Positions 12,580 through 23,282 of a stretch of DNA of 64,000 bases are shown one piece after another (positions within the stretch are counted from its first letter, which is position 1; each line of letters starts with the position of its first letter). Both the position numbers and the translations under genes were made by a program. Source of the DNA: Macrocybe gigantea (taxonomy: Eukaryota; Basidiomycota; Agaricomycetes; Agaricales; Callistosporiaceae); assembly GCA_011319805.1 (NCBI GenBank), contig SJRY01000084.1, positions 1 to 64,000 on the forward strand. The letters run 5' to 3'. A model generated the notes under the pieces. It did no database searches. It had not been told where the DNA came from and saw only the letters and a list, made by a program, of their open reading frames with translations.

Positions 12580-12985
12580 AAAACCCTCTTTGTTAGAGCT
12601 TTCTTCATCCTTGTCTTCTTCATCCTCTCCTTCTTCTTCTTTCACTTCTCTGACCCGGGATTTTCCTTTCTTCTTCTTCTTGCAGTTCCATGCATAGTGT
12701 CCCTTTAAGCCACAATTGAAGCATGTGACATTTGCTGCTCCTTTTCGTGGTTCTGGGCAGTTTCGTGAGAGGTGTCCTGGTTTATTGCAGTTGAAGCAGT
12801 TGTTGCTTCGTACTTTGTCGACTTCCATAGCCTGTCCTGCTCCTCGGCTTGGATTTCCGGCCTTGTGCTGATTGCTTGTGAATTCTCCTCTCATCACATT
12901 TCTGTGTTCATCGATGTTTCGTCCAATCACTTGAACTGTCTTGATATATTCATCTCCATCTGTTGGAAGTGTGGAGATCGAGTGT
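12562..12985 (-). pseudogene. SP copy A gag, C-terminal part
   Basis: Carries the two CCHC zinc knuckles and the acidic tail ending GFAEGSD before the gag stop. Its protein sequence is almost identical to that of copy C. It is cut at 12985 by copy B (TSD AGTGT 12981-12985) and continues at 19417. Confidence 0.85.
12580..12586 (-). promoter_or_regulatory. SP copy A candidate -1 slippery site GGGTTTT
   Basis: It reads G GGT TTT in the gag frame just before the gag stop, and pol continues in the -1 frame. The same heptamer is present at the same place in copies B and C. Confidence 0.4.
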
Positions 12986-13304
12986 TGTTAGGCTAGACGA
13001 ATCTTAAAGGACTCGGGCAGACTAAGTGCGAGAGTGGTTTAAGACGATGGCAAATGGAATATTAAGCCTAGCGCTACTGGTACATCTGGGAGTCCTTATA
13101 TACATTACAGTACTCGAGCACGGACCACGAACTGCGCAAATGCTGTGGACTGCGGATGAGTAAGACTAGGGAGGAGATGACTCGGAGTGACTAGGGAAGT
13201 GGAATGACTCGATGGCTGCGCACTGCGCAGTGTGATGGGGAATAAGGGATGGGGAAGAGATAAGATAAGAAATTGAATAGTCCTTTTGGGCGGCGTCTGT
13301 AACA
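12986..13304 (-). repeat. SP copy B 3' LTR (319 bp)
   Basis: Partner of 19098-19416. The pair differ only at two adjacent bases near 13102 and one near 13136, all at CpG sites. A purine tract (AAAGAGAGGGTGA on the minus strand) directly precedes it. Confidence 0.95.
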
Positions 13305-13342
13305 TCACCCTCTCTTTAGATTCGCGTCCTCGCGAAAAGACC

Positions 13343-13740
13343 TTAGTCCAGCTGTCCCCACCCATTATTGGTCTCCCAGGCGGTTGCGGCACGCGGGGCC
13401 CACGTATGAATGAGCTCTTCGTTATAGGAGCGGATGTGGTGGAGCGTGGTGGCGAGGAGTTTAAGTCGCCAGTTCTCTGTGCGAAGCATTTCCATTGCCT
13501 CGCGAAGCGTGATACGTTCAGCTGCTGTGGGACCGGTCCCATCGGGGTTCGTCCAGTCCAAAGGTGTGTGCGGACGGTCATAACATAGCGCAGATATGCG
13601 CCGAGTGTGATGGCGAGGGGGTCCATGTAGTCGCTAGCATTGAGAATCCTTGCCAGATTCTCAAGGTCGCTGGGGCGGTTGGAGGTAGGTGCGCGGCTGT
13701 CCTCGCTGCTGTCGATGCTGATGGGGGCGTTGGTGGTCAT
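13343..13740 (-). pseudogene. SP copy B ORF3, one-base frameshift
   Basis: The ATG at 13740-13738 overlaps the pol TGA (13739-13737) as ATGA. The N-terminal 66 codons are open (MTTNAPISIDSSEDSR...). One T is missing near 13547 compared with copy A, so the second half (PTAAERITLREAMEMLRTEN...GWGQLD) sits in another frame and ends at TAA 13345-13343. Allowing for that one base, the ORF would be about 132 codons. No matching domain was recognised; a short leucine-rich heptad segment is visible. Confidence 0.6.
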
Positions 13741-16700
13741 GATGTGCGATTTTTGGTCTTCTTTCCTCTAGTCATGGTCCTTTTATCCTGGTTCGTAGTC
13801 TTTTTTAGGAAACGGTCCAGAGCTTGCTGCGCATTTCCCAGTTCCTTCTCTTTGATCCATGTGTTTTCCTCGTGCCCGTACCCTTTCCATTTGACCAGGA
13901 ATAGTGTTCCTCTTCCTTGTTTCTTTCTTTTTAGAATTTCTTCTACCTCGTACTCTTCTTCATCATTTATGATTTCAGGGGGTGGCGGTGATGGTCGCTC
14001 TTGTATCTTGAAATGGGGTCCTTTGTAGGGTGTGAGTAGCATTTCGTTGAACACAGGGTGTATCAGCTGCCATGATGCTGGGAGTTCTAGGCAATATGCT
14101 GAGGCGCCTTTCTTTTCGATCACCTTGAACGGTCCGTATCGGAGTGCCGATAACTTCTTTGATGGTCGATTGACTGTGATATTGGTGGCTTCGAGCCATA
14201 CCCTATCTCCTTTCTTGTATTCACGGGCCGATTTTCGTCTCGCATCGTAATTGTTCTTTGCTGCGGGATTGTTCCCTTCTGCTGTCTGTGGTTCTCCCTT
14301 CCAGGGGTGTATTCCGTAGTTGAGGTAGAATGGTGTTTCCTTCGTTCCCTGGTGTGTTTGTCATTGTATTGATACTCTGCGATTGCTATCCATTCTGCCC
14401 AATCGTCCTGTAGGTTGTTCGTGAAGCTTCTGAGGAAGGCTTCCGTCTCCTGATGGGATCATTCCGCCTGTCCATCTGTCTGTGGATGATAGGCCATTGA
14501 TAGGTTTTGCTTTGTTCCAAGCAGTCTTAGAAGCGCTGTCATGAATCGTGCTGCAAATTGGGGTCCTCGGTCGCTGATGATCTTTCGTGGAATTCCATGA
14601 AGTCGCCACACATTGTCTCGGTATAGCCGTGCGAGGCCTTCTGCTGTGAGTTCAGTGTTTGTGGGAATCAGGTGGATCATCTTGGTCAGGCGGTCTGTGA
14701 CTGCGGCGATGGCATTAAAGCCATTTGAGTTGGGTAGCGGTCCTATGAGATCTACTCCAATATCTTCCCATGGTTGTTGCGGAATCTCATGCGGGTGTAG
14801 TGGCGCATGTTTCTTTTGTCGAATGATTTTGTTTCTTTGACACGTTTCGCATCCATTAACATATTTTTTGATGTCCGTTAGCATTGATGGCCACCAGTAG
14901 GTGCGGTTTATGAGTTCGTGCATGCGATATTGTCCTGGATGCCCTCCAATGGGAGTGTCATGGTGTTCAAACATGATGTCTTCCTTTAGTTTGTTGTCTG
15001 GGGGGATGTAGATTTTCCCTCCTGCGTATATGATGTGGTCTTCCTCTGTGAACCAGTGCGGTTTTTCCTTCAGTCCTGTTGTTACAATCGTTTCTCTTCG
15101 TGTGCATTGTCGAATTTGTTCTATTCTTGGGGATTCGATCATCGTGATCCCCTTGTCTGTATTGTTTCATTATTTTCTGCTCCCCCTTTTTGCAGGTGTT
15201 CGTCCTCGAACATCATAAATTCGAAATCTCGTTCATTATTCTCTTCCAGATGTCGGATGAATGCGGCTTCTTTGATCATTTGTATGTCATCCTTTTCTGC
15301 TAGGTTTTCTTCATATCCTGCCATCCATGATAAGACGTCTGCTTTTCCGTTCGCTTTTCCTGGTACGTGTCGTAGTTCGTAGTCGTATTCTTGTAATTTC
15401 AGGTACCAGCCAATCTGTCTCGAATTGAGTCGCTGCGGTTTTCGGAAGTATGATAGGTTCTTGTGATCCGTCAATATTTCAAACTTCTCTCGAGCTTCTA
15501 GGAGGTATTGTCTCCATGTCTTCAGTGCCACCATTATTGCGAGCAGTCTTTGTCATAGATTTCATAGTTCTGTTCTGCTGCAGTCATGCATCTTGAAATA
15601 AAGGCGATTGGGTGCCACAGTCCTTTCTGCTGTTGTGATAGTACCGCTCCGATGGCATATCCTGAGGCATCCGTTTCAACTCGGAATTTTCCTTCTGTTT
15701 GTGGTAGTGCTAGGATGGGTGCCGAGGTTATATGTCGAATTAATTCTTTGAAAGCGTCTTGCTGCTTGTCTGTCCATTGGAATGTCTTGTTTCCAGTCAG
15801 CTCCGTTAAAGGTTTAGCAACCTTTGCATATCCTTTGATGAATCGTCGGTAAAAGTTTGTGAATCCCAAGAACTTCTGTAGTTCTTTCTTCGTTTTTGGG
15901 GTTGGCCAGGATTGTACGGCTGTGATTTTCTCCGGTTCCATTTCTACCTTCCCTTCTCCTATGATATACCCTAGTACTGGGACTTTTGATGATTCCCAGA
16001 CACATTTCGGTCCTTTGATGAATAAGTCGTTCTTGTTCAGTATCTCCATGATTTCTATTGTGTTCTTTTGGAGTTCCTCTCGTGTTCGTCCGGTGATTAT
16101 GATGTCGTCCATATAGATTATGCATACTCTTCTCCGTATTTGGTCTTGGAAGAGGTTTGCCATCATCCGGCTAAAGGTGCCTGGTGCGTTGCATTGTCCA
16201 AAGTACATGACTGTCGGTTCGAAGAGTCCTCTTGCTGTTAGGAAGGCCGCCTTCCATTCATCTCCTTTTCGGATGCGTACGTTATTGTATCCCCAGATAA
16301 TGTCAATCTTATTGAAGTATTTTGCTCCTTGTAACACATCGAGGAGCTCGCTGATACGTGGTAGTGGGAACTTGTCCTTGACTGTGTATTTGTTTATTTC
16401 TCGATAGTCTTGGATGAGTCGTTTGCTGCCATCCTTCTTATTTCGAAAGAAGCAGGGTGCTGCGTAGGGTGATTTTGAGGGACGTATCTTCCCTGTTCTT
16501 AATCCTTCTTCGACGAAGGTATCTAGCTCCTCTAGTTCCTTTTCTGTCATCGGGTAGATCTTGCTCGGTATCGTCTTTGGTGCGTCTTTTGTCAAGTTTA
16601 TTTCGTGGTCCCACTCCTTGTGGTCTGGTAAACGATCGAAGTTTTTCTCTTTAAAGAGGTGTTTGAATCTCGTCAAATATGGGGGTATTTGAGTTCCCAT

Positions 16701-17301
16701 CCTGTCGCTGGCTGTGGTTTTCGCTTGTTCGGCCACTTTCTGTATTTTGATCGTTTGGTGGTTTATCTTGCATGTTTGGGGCATCTGTTAAAGACAATCT
16801 CTCCTGTCCTCCATTTGATCATTGGGTTGTGATAGACAAGCCAGTCATGTCCTAGTAACATGTCGGTTTTCCCGATGTCGAGTACGATGGCTTCTATGTG
16901 CTCTTTGTGTCCTTTAATGTCGATGTGGACTTCCGCTACTCAATCTGCTGTTTTCTGGCGGTTGGGTGATCCATCTGCGTTTATGATTTGAATCTTCTTG
17001 ATTCGTCGTGTCTTTAGTCCTGTTTTTTCTACTATGGCGGTATTGATGCAGGTCCTGTCTGCTCCGCTATCGACTTCTGGTGTTATCGTTGCTATTCCTT
17101 TTCGCGTTCATATCTTCGCTGGTACTGCGAGTTCTTTTCTTTTAGGTGGTCTATCACCTCGGATGGTTCTTCTTGGTGCTTCAGGTCGCTTTGCAGGAAT
17201 GGTGTATTTCAGAGTACGGGATGATCTACATCCGGTATCGAAGTGAGTCTGTTTCAGCTGTATGGGTCGCGATTTAGCACCTCTTAGTCGGACCCTTCGA
17301 C
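13737..17301 (-). pseudogene. SP copy B pol (PR-RT-RH-IN-chromodomain), nearly intact
   Basis: It is read in the -1 frame after gag. The protease keeps the active DSGAD motif near 17070, unlike copies A and C (DSRAD). RT spans about 16560-15800 with IYMDDIIITG; RNase H follows (VETDASGYAIGAVLS). Integrase has the HHCC finger (GGHPGQYRMHEL...CETCQRNK) and DDE core (15142-14459 and on), and the chromodomain lies at about 13960-13800. Defects are a TGA about ten codons before the protease motif (also TGA in A and C, TAA in O), a frameshift in RNase H near 15540, and a deletion of about 90 bp in integrase near 14255 bounded by CAAAG repeats. Confidence 0.85.
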
Positions 17302-18434
17302 AAAACCCTCTTTGTCAGAGCTTTCTTCATCCTTGTCTTCTTCGTCTTCTTCTCCTTCTTCTTTCACTTCTCTGACTCGGGATTTTCCCTTCTTCTTCTT
17401 CTTGCAGTTTCATGCGTAATGTCCTTTCAAGCCACAATTGAAACATGTGACGTTTGCTACTCCTTTCCGTGGTTCCGGACAGTTTCGTGAAAGGTGTCCT
17501 GGCTTATTGCAATTGAAGCAATTGTTGCTTCGTACTTTGTCAACTTCCATGGCTTGTCCTGCTCCTCGGCTCGGGTTTCCAGGTTTGCGTTGGTTGTTTG
17601 TGAACTCTCCCCTCATTACATTCCTATGTTCATCGATGTTTCGCCCGATCGCTCAAACTGTCTTGATGTATTCGTCTCCATCTGTTGGAAGTACAGAGAT
17701 CGAGTGTACGGCTTCTGCTGTCCTCCGGTTTAAACTCTTCTCGAGTAGGAAGCGAGGCGCTGTTCCTGTCATTCCAGCTTTTCCTGCGAGGTCTACGAAT
17801 TCATCTAGGAATTCGTCAATGGGTCGGTTTCCCTGTCTGATGTTGAATAGTTTGCTTCCTGCTTGCGATGGTGACATGACATTGCTGAATCGTGTTTCTA
17901 TTTCGGTCACAAAATCGGCCCATGTGCTTTGATTAGTCGTGGTGTCAATTTTCTTTGACGCCCAGTGGGCTCCTGGTCCGTCGGTCATCCTGGATAGCAC
18001 TGCTCCAATCCTCTGTACATCGGTGAGGTCTCCGTGTGCAGTTATGTAGAGTTTCATCTTCCTCCACCAAATGTCGAAAGCTGTTCGATCTCCTGTGAAG
18101 GACTTCAGATCGGCGATAATTCCCTTGTATTCTGTCGTCATTGTCTGCAGAATCTCTTCGTCGTTGTCTTGGTTTTGGTCTTCCTGTACTTGGGCCTGTT
18201 GTGCTTGGGTTGTGCTTGGGTCTGCTGTTCTTGAATCTGCTTTTGTCTTCGTTCTTCTCTCTGTTCTTTCCAGTAGTCTAGGTCGATTCCTGCGATTCTA
18301 CAGGCCTGTTCAAAATCGGCCCACTCTGCGGCGGTTGGTCCGTCTGTCTTTAGTAGTCTCTTTCGCTCCTTCCACTGATAGTATTCGTTCCAGTCGCTGT
18401 CGCTTACTTTCGCCACGGTGGTGCGATTTCCTTC
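17284..18434 (-). pseudogene. SP copy B gag
   Basis: It follows ORF0 in the same frame. It contains KVSDSDWNEYY, the WADFEQACRIAGIDLDYW segment, the capsid segment (18141-17653, FDIWWRKMKLYITAHGDL), and two CCHC knuckles near 17530-17400, then a Glu/Asp tail and TAA at 17286-17284. Lesions are a one-base frameshift near 18170, CGA to TGA near 17656, and TGG to TGA in the second knuckle near 17412. The first in-frame ATG after ORF0 is the MTTEYKG codon, yet clearly conserved coding sequence lies before it. Confidence 0.8.
17302..17308 (-). promoter_or_regulatory. SP copy B candidate -1 slippery site GGGTTTT
   Basis: It matches the X XXY YYZ form (G GGT TTT in the gag frame), about 20 nt before the gag stop. 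Pol is open in the -1 frame from just upstream of this point. Confidence 0.45.
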
Positions 18435-18860
18435 TTATGCTGTACTTCGGCGAGTCGGTCTTCTGAAGGGGTTTGGTAATTTCGTTCCTATGTGCCCCTG
18501 ACTTTGGTGTCGCTCTCGTTGATTCTGTCGTACGCTCTGTGCGTCGTGTCCTCTCTGTATTAGTATGTCCTCTTCTTGTACCCGGCGATTGTAGTTTTCA
18601 ATCTGCTGTTGTCTGAAGTTTCGGGCTTGTGTTCGTTCCTCTCTTGTCTTCTTGTGGATCGGTTCGTCCTCTTCTTCGGCAGGAAGATTCTGGTCTGACC
18701 ACAGCTCTTCTAGGCTTATCCTGTATTCTCCTTCTAGTAAGAGTTCTGTAATGAGTTGTGCTGCTCCGTCACTAAAAATCTCAGTGGGTTCGTCTGTGGT
18801 GGTGAAGGCAAACTCTCTCAGGAATGCCTGTTCTTCTTCATCGCTACTTGGTGTAGGCGT
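18435..18860 (-). pseudogene. SP copy B ORF0 (141 codons before gag)
   Basis: An open frame of 141 codons ends at TAA (18437-18435), exactly the length found in copy C. Its start codon is ACG here, while copies O, A and C have ATG at this place. The sequence is acidic and helix-like (SSDEEEQAFLREFAFT, LEGEYRISLEELWSDQN) and then Arg/Gln-rich. It is in the same frame as gag, separated only by the TAA. No known domain was recognised. It could be a separate small ORF or the N-terminus of Gag made by stop readthrough. Confidence 0.5.
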
Positions 18861-19084
18861 ACGCTCCCTCTTTCATTTGTTCGAATTGCTAGTGTCTCTG
18901 CGGTTGGCGTGGACTGTCTCTGCGAATGGCGTGGACTGCAATGTGTGATCTACTTCTCTGAGCCAGGTGCTCTCATCGCTCGTGCTAGTGCTTGCTGGGT
19001 CGGCGACTGCTTGTCGTCGAATGTTGATCAGGTCTTTGATAAAGCGTGACGTGGTGTGTGTGTGAGTCTGAGCGAGTCTCAACG

Positions 19085-19095
19085 AGGCTTAATAT
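19085..19095 (-). promoter_or_regulatory. SP copy B self-primer binding site
   Basis: On the minus strand ATATTAAGCCT lies 2 nt after the 5' LTR and is the exact reverse complement of the predicted transcript start at 19171-19181. Confidence 0.8.
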
Positions 19096-19097
19096 CT

Positions 19098-19416
19098 TGT
19101 TAGGCTAGACGAATCTTAAAGGACTCGGGCAGACTAAGTGCGAGAGTGGTTTAAGACGATGGCAAATGGAATATTAAGCCTAGCGCTACTGGTACATCTG
19201 GGAGTCCTTATATATGTTACAGTACTCGAGCACGGACCACGAACTGCACAAATGCTGTGGACTGCGGATGAGTAAGACTAGGGAGGAGATGACTCGGAGT
19301 GACTAGGGAAGTGGAATGACTCGATGGCTGCGCACTGCGCAGTGTGATGGGGAATAAGGGATGGGGAAGAGATAAGATAAGAAATTGAATAGTCCTTTTG
19401 GGCGGCGTCTGTAACA
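19098..19416 (-). repeat. SP copy B 5' LTR (319 bp)
   Basis: Carries the TATA box (TATATAA on the minus strand, 19214-19208) and the predicted R start AGGCTTAATAT (19181-19171) about 33 nt downstream. TSD AGTGT follows at 19417-19421. Confidence 0.95.
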
Positions 19417-20374
19417 AGTGTATGACTTCTGCTGTCCTTTGGTTTAAGCTCTTCTCGAGTAGGAAACAAGGGGCTGTTCCTGTCATTCCTGCTTTCCCTG
19501 CGAGGTCTATGAATTCATCCAGAAATTCATCGATGGGTTGGTTTCCCTGTCTGATATTAAATAGTTTGCTTCCTGCTTGTGATGGCGACATGACGTTGCT
19601 GAATCGTGTCTCTATCTCAGTTATGAAGTCAGCCCATGTGCTTTGGTTGGTAGTGGTGTCAATCTTCTTTGATGCCCAGTGGGCTCCGGGTCCGTCGGTC
19701 ATTCTAGACAGGACCACTTCAATCTTCTGTGTGTCCGTGAGGTCTCCATGTGCAGTTATGTAAAGTTTCATCTTCCTCCACCAAATATCGAAGGACATTC
19801 GATCTCCTGTAAAGGATTTCGGATCAGTGATGATTCCTTTGTATTCTGTCGTCATCCTTTGGAGGGTTTCTTCGTCGTTCTCTTGGTCTTGGTTTTCCTG
19901 TTCCTGGATCTGTTGTTCTTGGGTCTGCTGTGCTTGTACTTGGGCTTGCTGTTCTTGGAGCTGTTTCTGTCTTCACTCTTCTCTCTGTTCTTTCCAGTAG
20001 TCTAGGTCAACTCCTGCGATTTTACAAGCTTGTTCAAAATCGGCCCACTCTGCGGCGGTCAGTCCATTTGTCTTTGGTAATCCTTTTCGCTCCCTCCACC
20101 GATAATATTCGTCCCAGTCACTGTTGCTTACTTTTGCCACAGTGGTGCGATTCTTTCCTTATGCAGTGCTTCGGCGGATTGGTCCTCTGAAGGGGTTCGG
20201 CGGTTTCGTTCCTGTGTGTCCTTAACTCTGGTGTCGTTCTCGTTGGTTCTGTCATACGCTCTGTGCGTCATGCCCTCTCTGTATCACTATGTCTTCCTCC
20301 TGTGTTCGGCGATTATAGTTCTCGATCTGTCTCAGAAATGCCTGCTCTTCATTGTCACTACTTGGTGTAGGCAT
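19417..20374 (-). pseudogene. SP copy A ORF0/gag, N-terminal part
   Basis: It continues from 12985 after removal of copy B. ATG at 20374-20372 (MPTPSS). A deletion of about 210 bp near 20330 removes most of ORF0. The shared TAA end of ORF0 is present, and a CGA to TGA stop in the EE*RQKQ segment (near 19977) is shared with copy C. The capsid segment is at 19855-19430. Confidence 0.8.
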
Positions 20375-20598
20375 GCGCTCTCTCTTTCATTTGTTTGGAT
20401 TGCTGGTGTCTCTGCGGGTGGCGTGGACTGTCTCTGCAAATGGCGTGGACTGCAATGCCTGGTCTACTTCTCTGAGCCAAGTGTTCTCGTCACTCGTGCT
20501 AGTGCTTGCTGGGTCGGTGACCACTTGTCATCGAATGTTGATCAAGTCTTTGATAAAGCGTGACATGGTGTGTGTGTGAGTCTGAGCGAGTCTCGACG

Positions 20599-20609
20599 AG
20601 GCTTAATAT
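20599..20609 (-). promoter_or_regulatory. SP copy A self-primer binding site
   Basis: ATATTAAGCCT on the minus strand, 2 nt from the LTR edge at 20612, identical to the sites of copies O, B and C. Confidence 0.75.
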
Positions 20610-20611
20610 CT

Positions 20612-20931
20612 TGTTAGGCTAGACGAATCTCAGAAGGACTTGGGCAGACTAAGTGCAAGAGTGGTCTTGAGATAATGGCAAAAGGAATATTAAGCCTAGC
20701 ATTACTGGTACATCTGGGAGTCCTTATATACACTACAGTACTTGAGCACGGACCATGGGCTGCACAATGCTGTGGACTGCGGATGAGTAAGACTGGAAGG
20801 AGATGACTCAGAATGACTAGGGAAGTGGGATGACTCGATGGCTGTGTGCTGCGCAGCATGACGGGGGAGATAAGGGATGTGGGAAAGATAAGATAGGAAA
20901 ATGAATGGTCCTTTGAGCGACGTCTGTAACA
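20612..20931 (-). repeat. SP copy A 5' LTR (320 bp)
   Basis: Partner of 8187-8506. TSD CAACC follows at 20932-20936. Confidence 0.92.
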
Positions 20932-20936
20932 CAACC

Positions 20937-23282
20937 CAATGATCAAATAGAGGACAGGAGAAGTTGTTTTTGACAGATGCTCTAAAACGTGCAAAATAAA
21001 CCACCAGACAATCAAGATACAGAAGGTAGCTGAACTAGCAAAAACTACAGCCAGTGACAAGACAGGAACCCAGATACCCCTATATCTAATCAGATTCAAA
21101 CACCTCTCCAAGGAGAGGAACTTCGATCGTTTACCAGACCACAAAGAATGGGACTACAAAATAAACTTAATGAAAGATGCACCCAAAATAATACCAAGCA
21201 AGGTCTACCTGATGACACAGAAGGAACTAGAGAAACTAGATGCCTTTGTCAAAGAAGGGCTAAGAACAGGAAAGATACACCCATCGAAATCACCTTATGC
21301 AGCACCCTGCTTCTTTCGCAACAAGAAGAATGGAAGCAAACGACTCATCCAAGACTACCGGGAGATAAACAAATATATAGTTAAAGACAAGTTCCCACTA
21401 CCATGCATTAGCGAGCTCCTTGATGTGCTACAAGGAGCGAAGTACTTTAGCAAGATTGACATTATCTGGGGATACAATAATGTGTGCATCTGGAAAGGGG
21501 ACAAATAGAAGGCAGCCTTCCTAACAGCAAGAGGGCTCTTCGAACTGACAGTCATATACTTTGGACAGTACAATACACCAGGCACATTTAGCTGAATGAT
21601 GGCAAGCCTCTTCCAAGACCAAATACAAAGAAGAGTGTGCATAATCTATATGGACAACATCATAATCATCAGACAAACATGAGAGGAACTCCAAAAGAAC
21701 ACCATAGAAGTCATGGAGATACTGAACAGGAACAACTTATTCATCAAAGGACTGAAATGCATCTGGGAATCATTAAAAGTCCCAGTACTGGGGTACATCA
21801 TAGGAGAAGGGAAAGTAGAGATGGAACCAGAGAAGATTACAGCCATACAATTCTGGCCAACCCCAAAAATGAAGAAAGAACTACAAAAGTTCTTGGAATT
21901 CACAAACTTTTACTGACAATTTATCAAGGAATATGCAAAAGTCACTAAACTCCTGATAGAGCTGACTGGAAACAAAACATTCCAGTGGACAGATAAGCAA
22001 TAGGATGCTTTCAAAGAGCTGATTCGACATATAACCTCAGCATCCATCCTAGTACTACCACAAACAGAAGGAAAATTCTGAGTTGAAACAGATGCCTCAG
22101 GATATGCCATCAGAGCAGTACTATCACAACAGCAGAAAGGACTATGGCATCTGATCGCATTCATTTCAAGATGCATGACTCCAGCAGAGCAAAACTATGA
22201 AATATATGACAAGGAACTCCTTGCAATAATGGTCACACTGAAGACATGGAGACAATACCTTCTTGAAGCTCGAGAGAAATTCGAAATATTGACGGATCAC
22301 AAAAACCTATCATATTTCTGAAAACCGCAGTGACTCAATTCGAGACAGATCAGCTGGTACCTGAAACTACAGGAATATGACTATAAACTATAACATGTAC
22401 CAGGAAAGGCCAATGGAAAAGCAGACGTCCTATCACGGATAGCAGGATATGAAGAAAATCTAGCAGAAAAGGATGATATACAAATGATCAAAGAAGCAGC
22501 ATTCATTCGACATCTGGAAGAGAATAATGAACAAGACTTCGAATTTATAATGTTCAAGGATGAACACCCACAAAAAGAAGAAGCAGAAAATAATGAGGCA
22601 ATACAAATGAGAGGAATCATGATGATCAAATCCTGAAGGATAGAACAAATTCGACAATGCACACAAAGGGAGATGATCATAATAACAGAACTGAAAGAAA
22701 AACCACACTGGTTCACAGAAGAAGACCACATTGTATATATAGGAGGAAGAATCTACATCCCCCAAACAACAAACTAAAGGCAGACATCATGTTTGAACAC
22801 CACGACACACCCATCGGAGGACACCCAGGACAATACTGCATGCACGAGCTCATAAACTGCACCTATTGGTGGCCATCAATGTTAACGGACATCAAGAAGT
22901 ATGTCAATGGATGTGAAACATGTTAGTGAAACAAAATCATCTGACAAAAGAAACATGCACCACTACACCTGTACGAGGTTCCACAGCAACCATGGGAAGA
23001 TATCAGAGTAGATCTCATAGGACCGCTACCCAGCTCAAATGGCTTTAATGCCATCACTACAGTTACAGACCACCTAACCAAGATAATCCATCTAATTCCC
23101 ACAAAGACCGAACTCACAGCAGAAGGTCTTGCATGACTATATCAAGACAATGTGTGGCGACTTCACAGAATCCCATGAAAGATCATCAGTGACTGAGGAC
23201 CCCAATTCGCAGGATAATTCATGACAGCACTTCTAAAATTACTCAGAACAAACATGGAAAGAAGCAAATGCTGTGCTGCAGT
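20937..23282 (+). pseudogene. SP copy O pol remainder (PR-RT-RH-IN), decayed
   Basis: It picks up exactly where 8186 left off. RT is visible at 21170-21950 (IYMDN at the catalytic box in place of YMDD), RNase H at about 22080-22330, and the integrase HHCC finger at about 22800-22925 (GGHPGQYCMHEL...CETC), then a broken DDE core. A deletion joins LLRT to KEANAVLQ just before 23282. It has many stops. The catalytic D-to-N change shows RT is dead as well as truncated. Confidence 0.85.

Larger units (their letters stand above)
12986..19416 (-). mobile_element. SP copy B: youngest, nearly complete self-primed Ty3 chromovirus
   Basis: A 6,431-bp element with 319-bp LTRs at 12986-13304 (3') and 19098-19416 (5'), flanked by TSD AGTGT (12981-12985 and 19417-19421) inside the gag of copy A. 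The two LTRs differ at only 3 positions. Removing B and one TSD copy restores the gag frame of A. Layout on the minus strand: self-primer site, ORF0, gag with two CCHC knuckles, -1 pol (PR, RT, RH, IN, chromodomain), ORF3, purine tract, LTR. It is the best reference copy of this family in the window. Confidence 0.95.
8187..20931 (-). mobile_element. SP copy A: full-length Ty3 chromovirus carrying nested copy B
   Basis: Complete element on the minus strand: 5' LTR 20612-20931, 3' LTR 8187-8506, and 5-bp TSD CAACC at 8182-8186 and 20932-20936 inside copy O. The LTRs differ at 11 of 320 positions (about 96.6% identity). Copy B interrupts its gag at 12986-19416. The coding order on the minus strand is ORF0/gag, protease, RT, RNase H, integrase, chromodomain, ORF3. 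A deletion of about 210 bp in ORF0 is seen near 20330 compared with copy C. It shares several inactivating changes with copy C. Confidence 0.92.
5584..23282 (+). mobile_element. SP copy O: old Ty3 chromovirus, split by copy A, 3' end missing
   Basis: This is the oldest SP copy. It runs 5584-8186 and resumes at 20937-23282; the gap is exactly copy A with its TSD (CAACC at 8182-8186 and 20932-20936). The order is LTR, ORF0, gag, protease, RT, RNase H, integrase. The integrase has an internal deletion of a few hundred bp before the element stops at 23282, where copy C begins. No 3' LTR of O was found. There are many C-to-T and G-to-A changes and many in-frame stops throughout. Confidence 0.85.
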
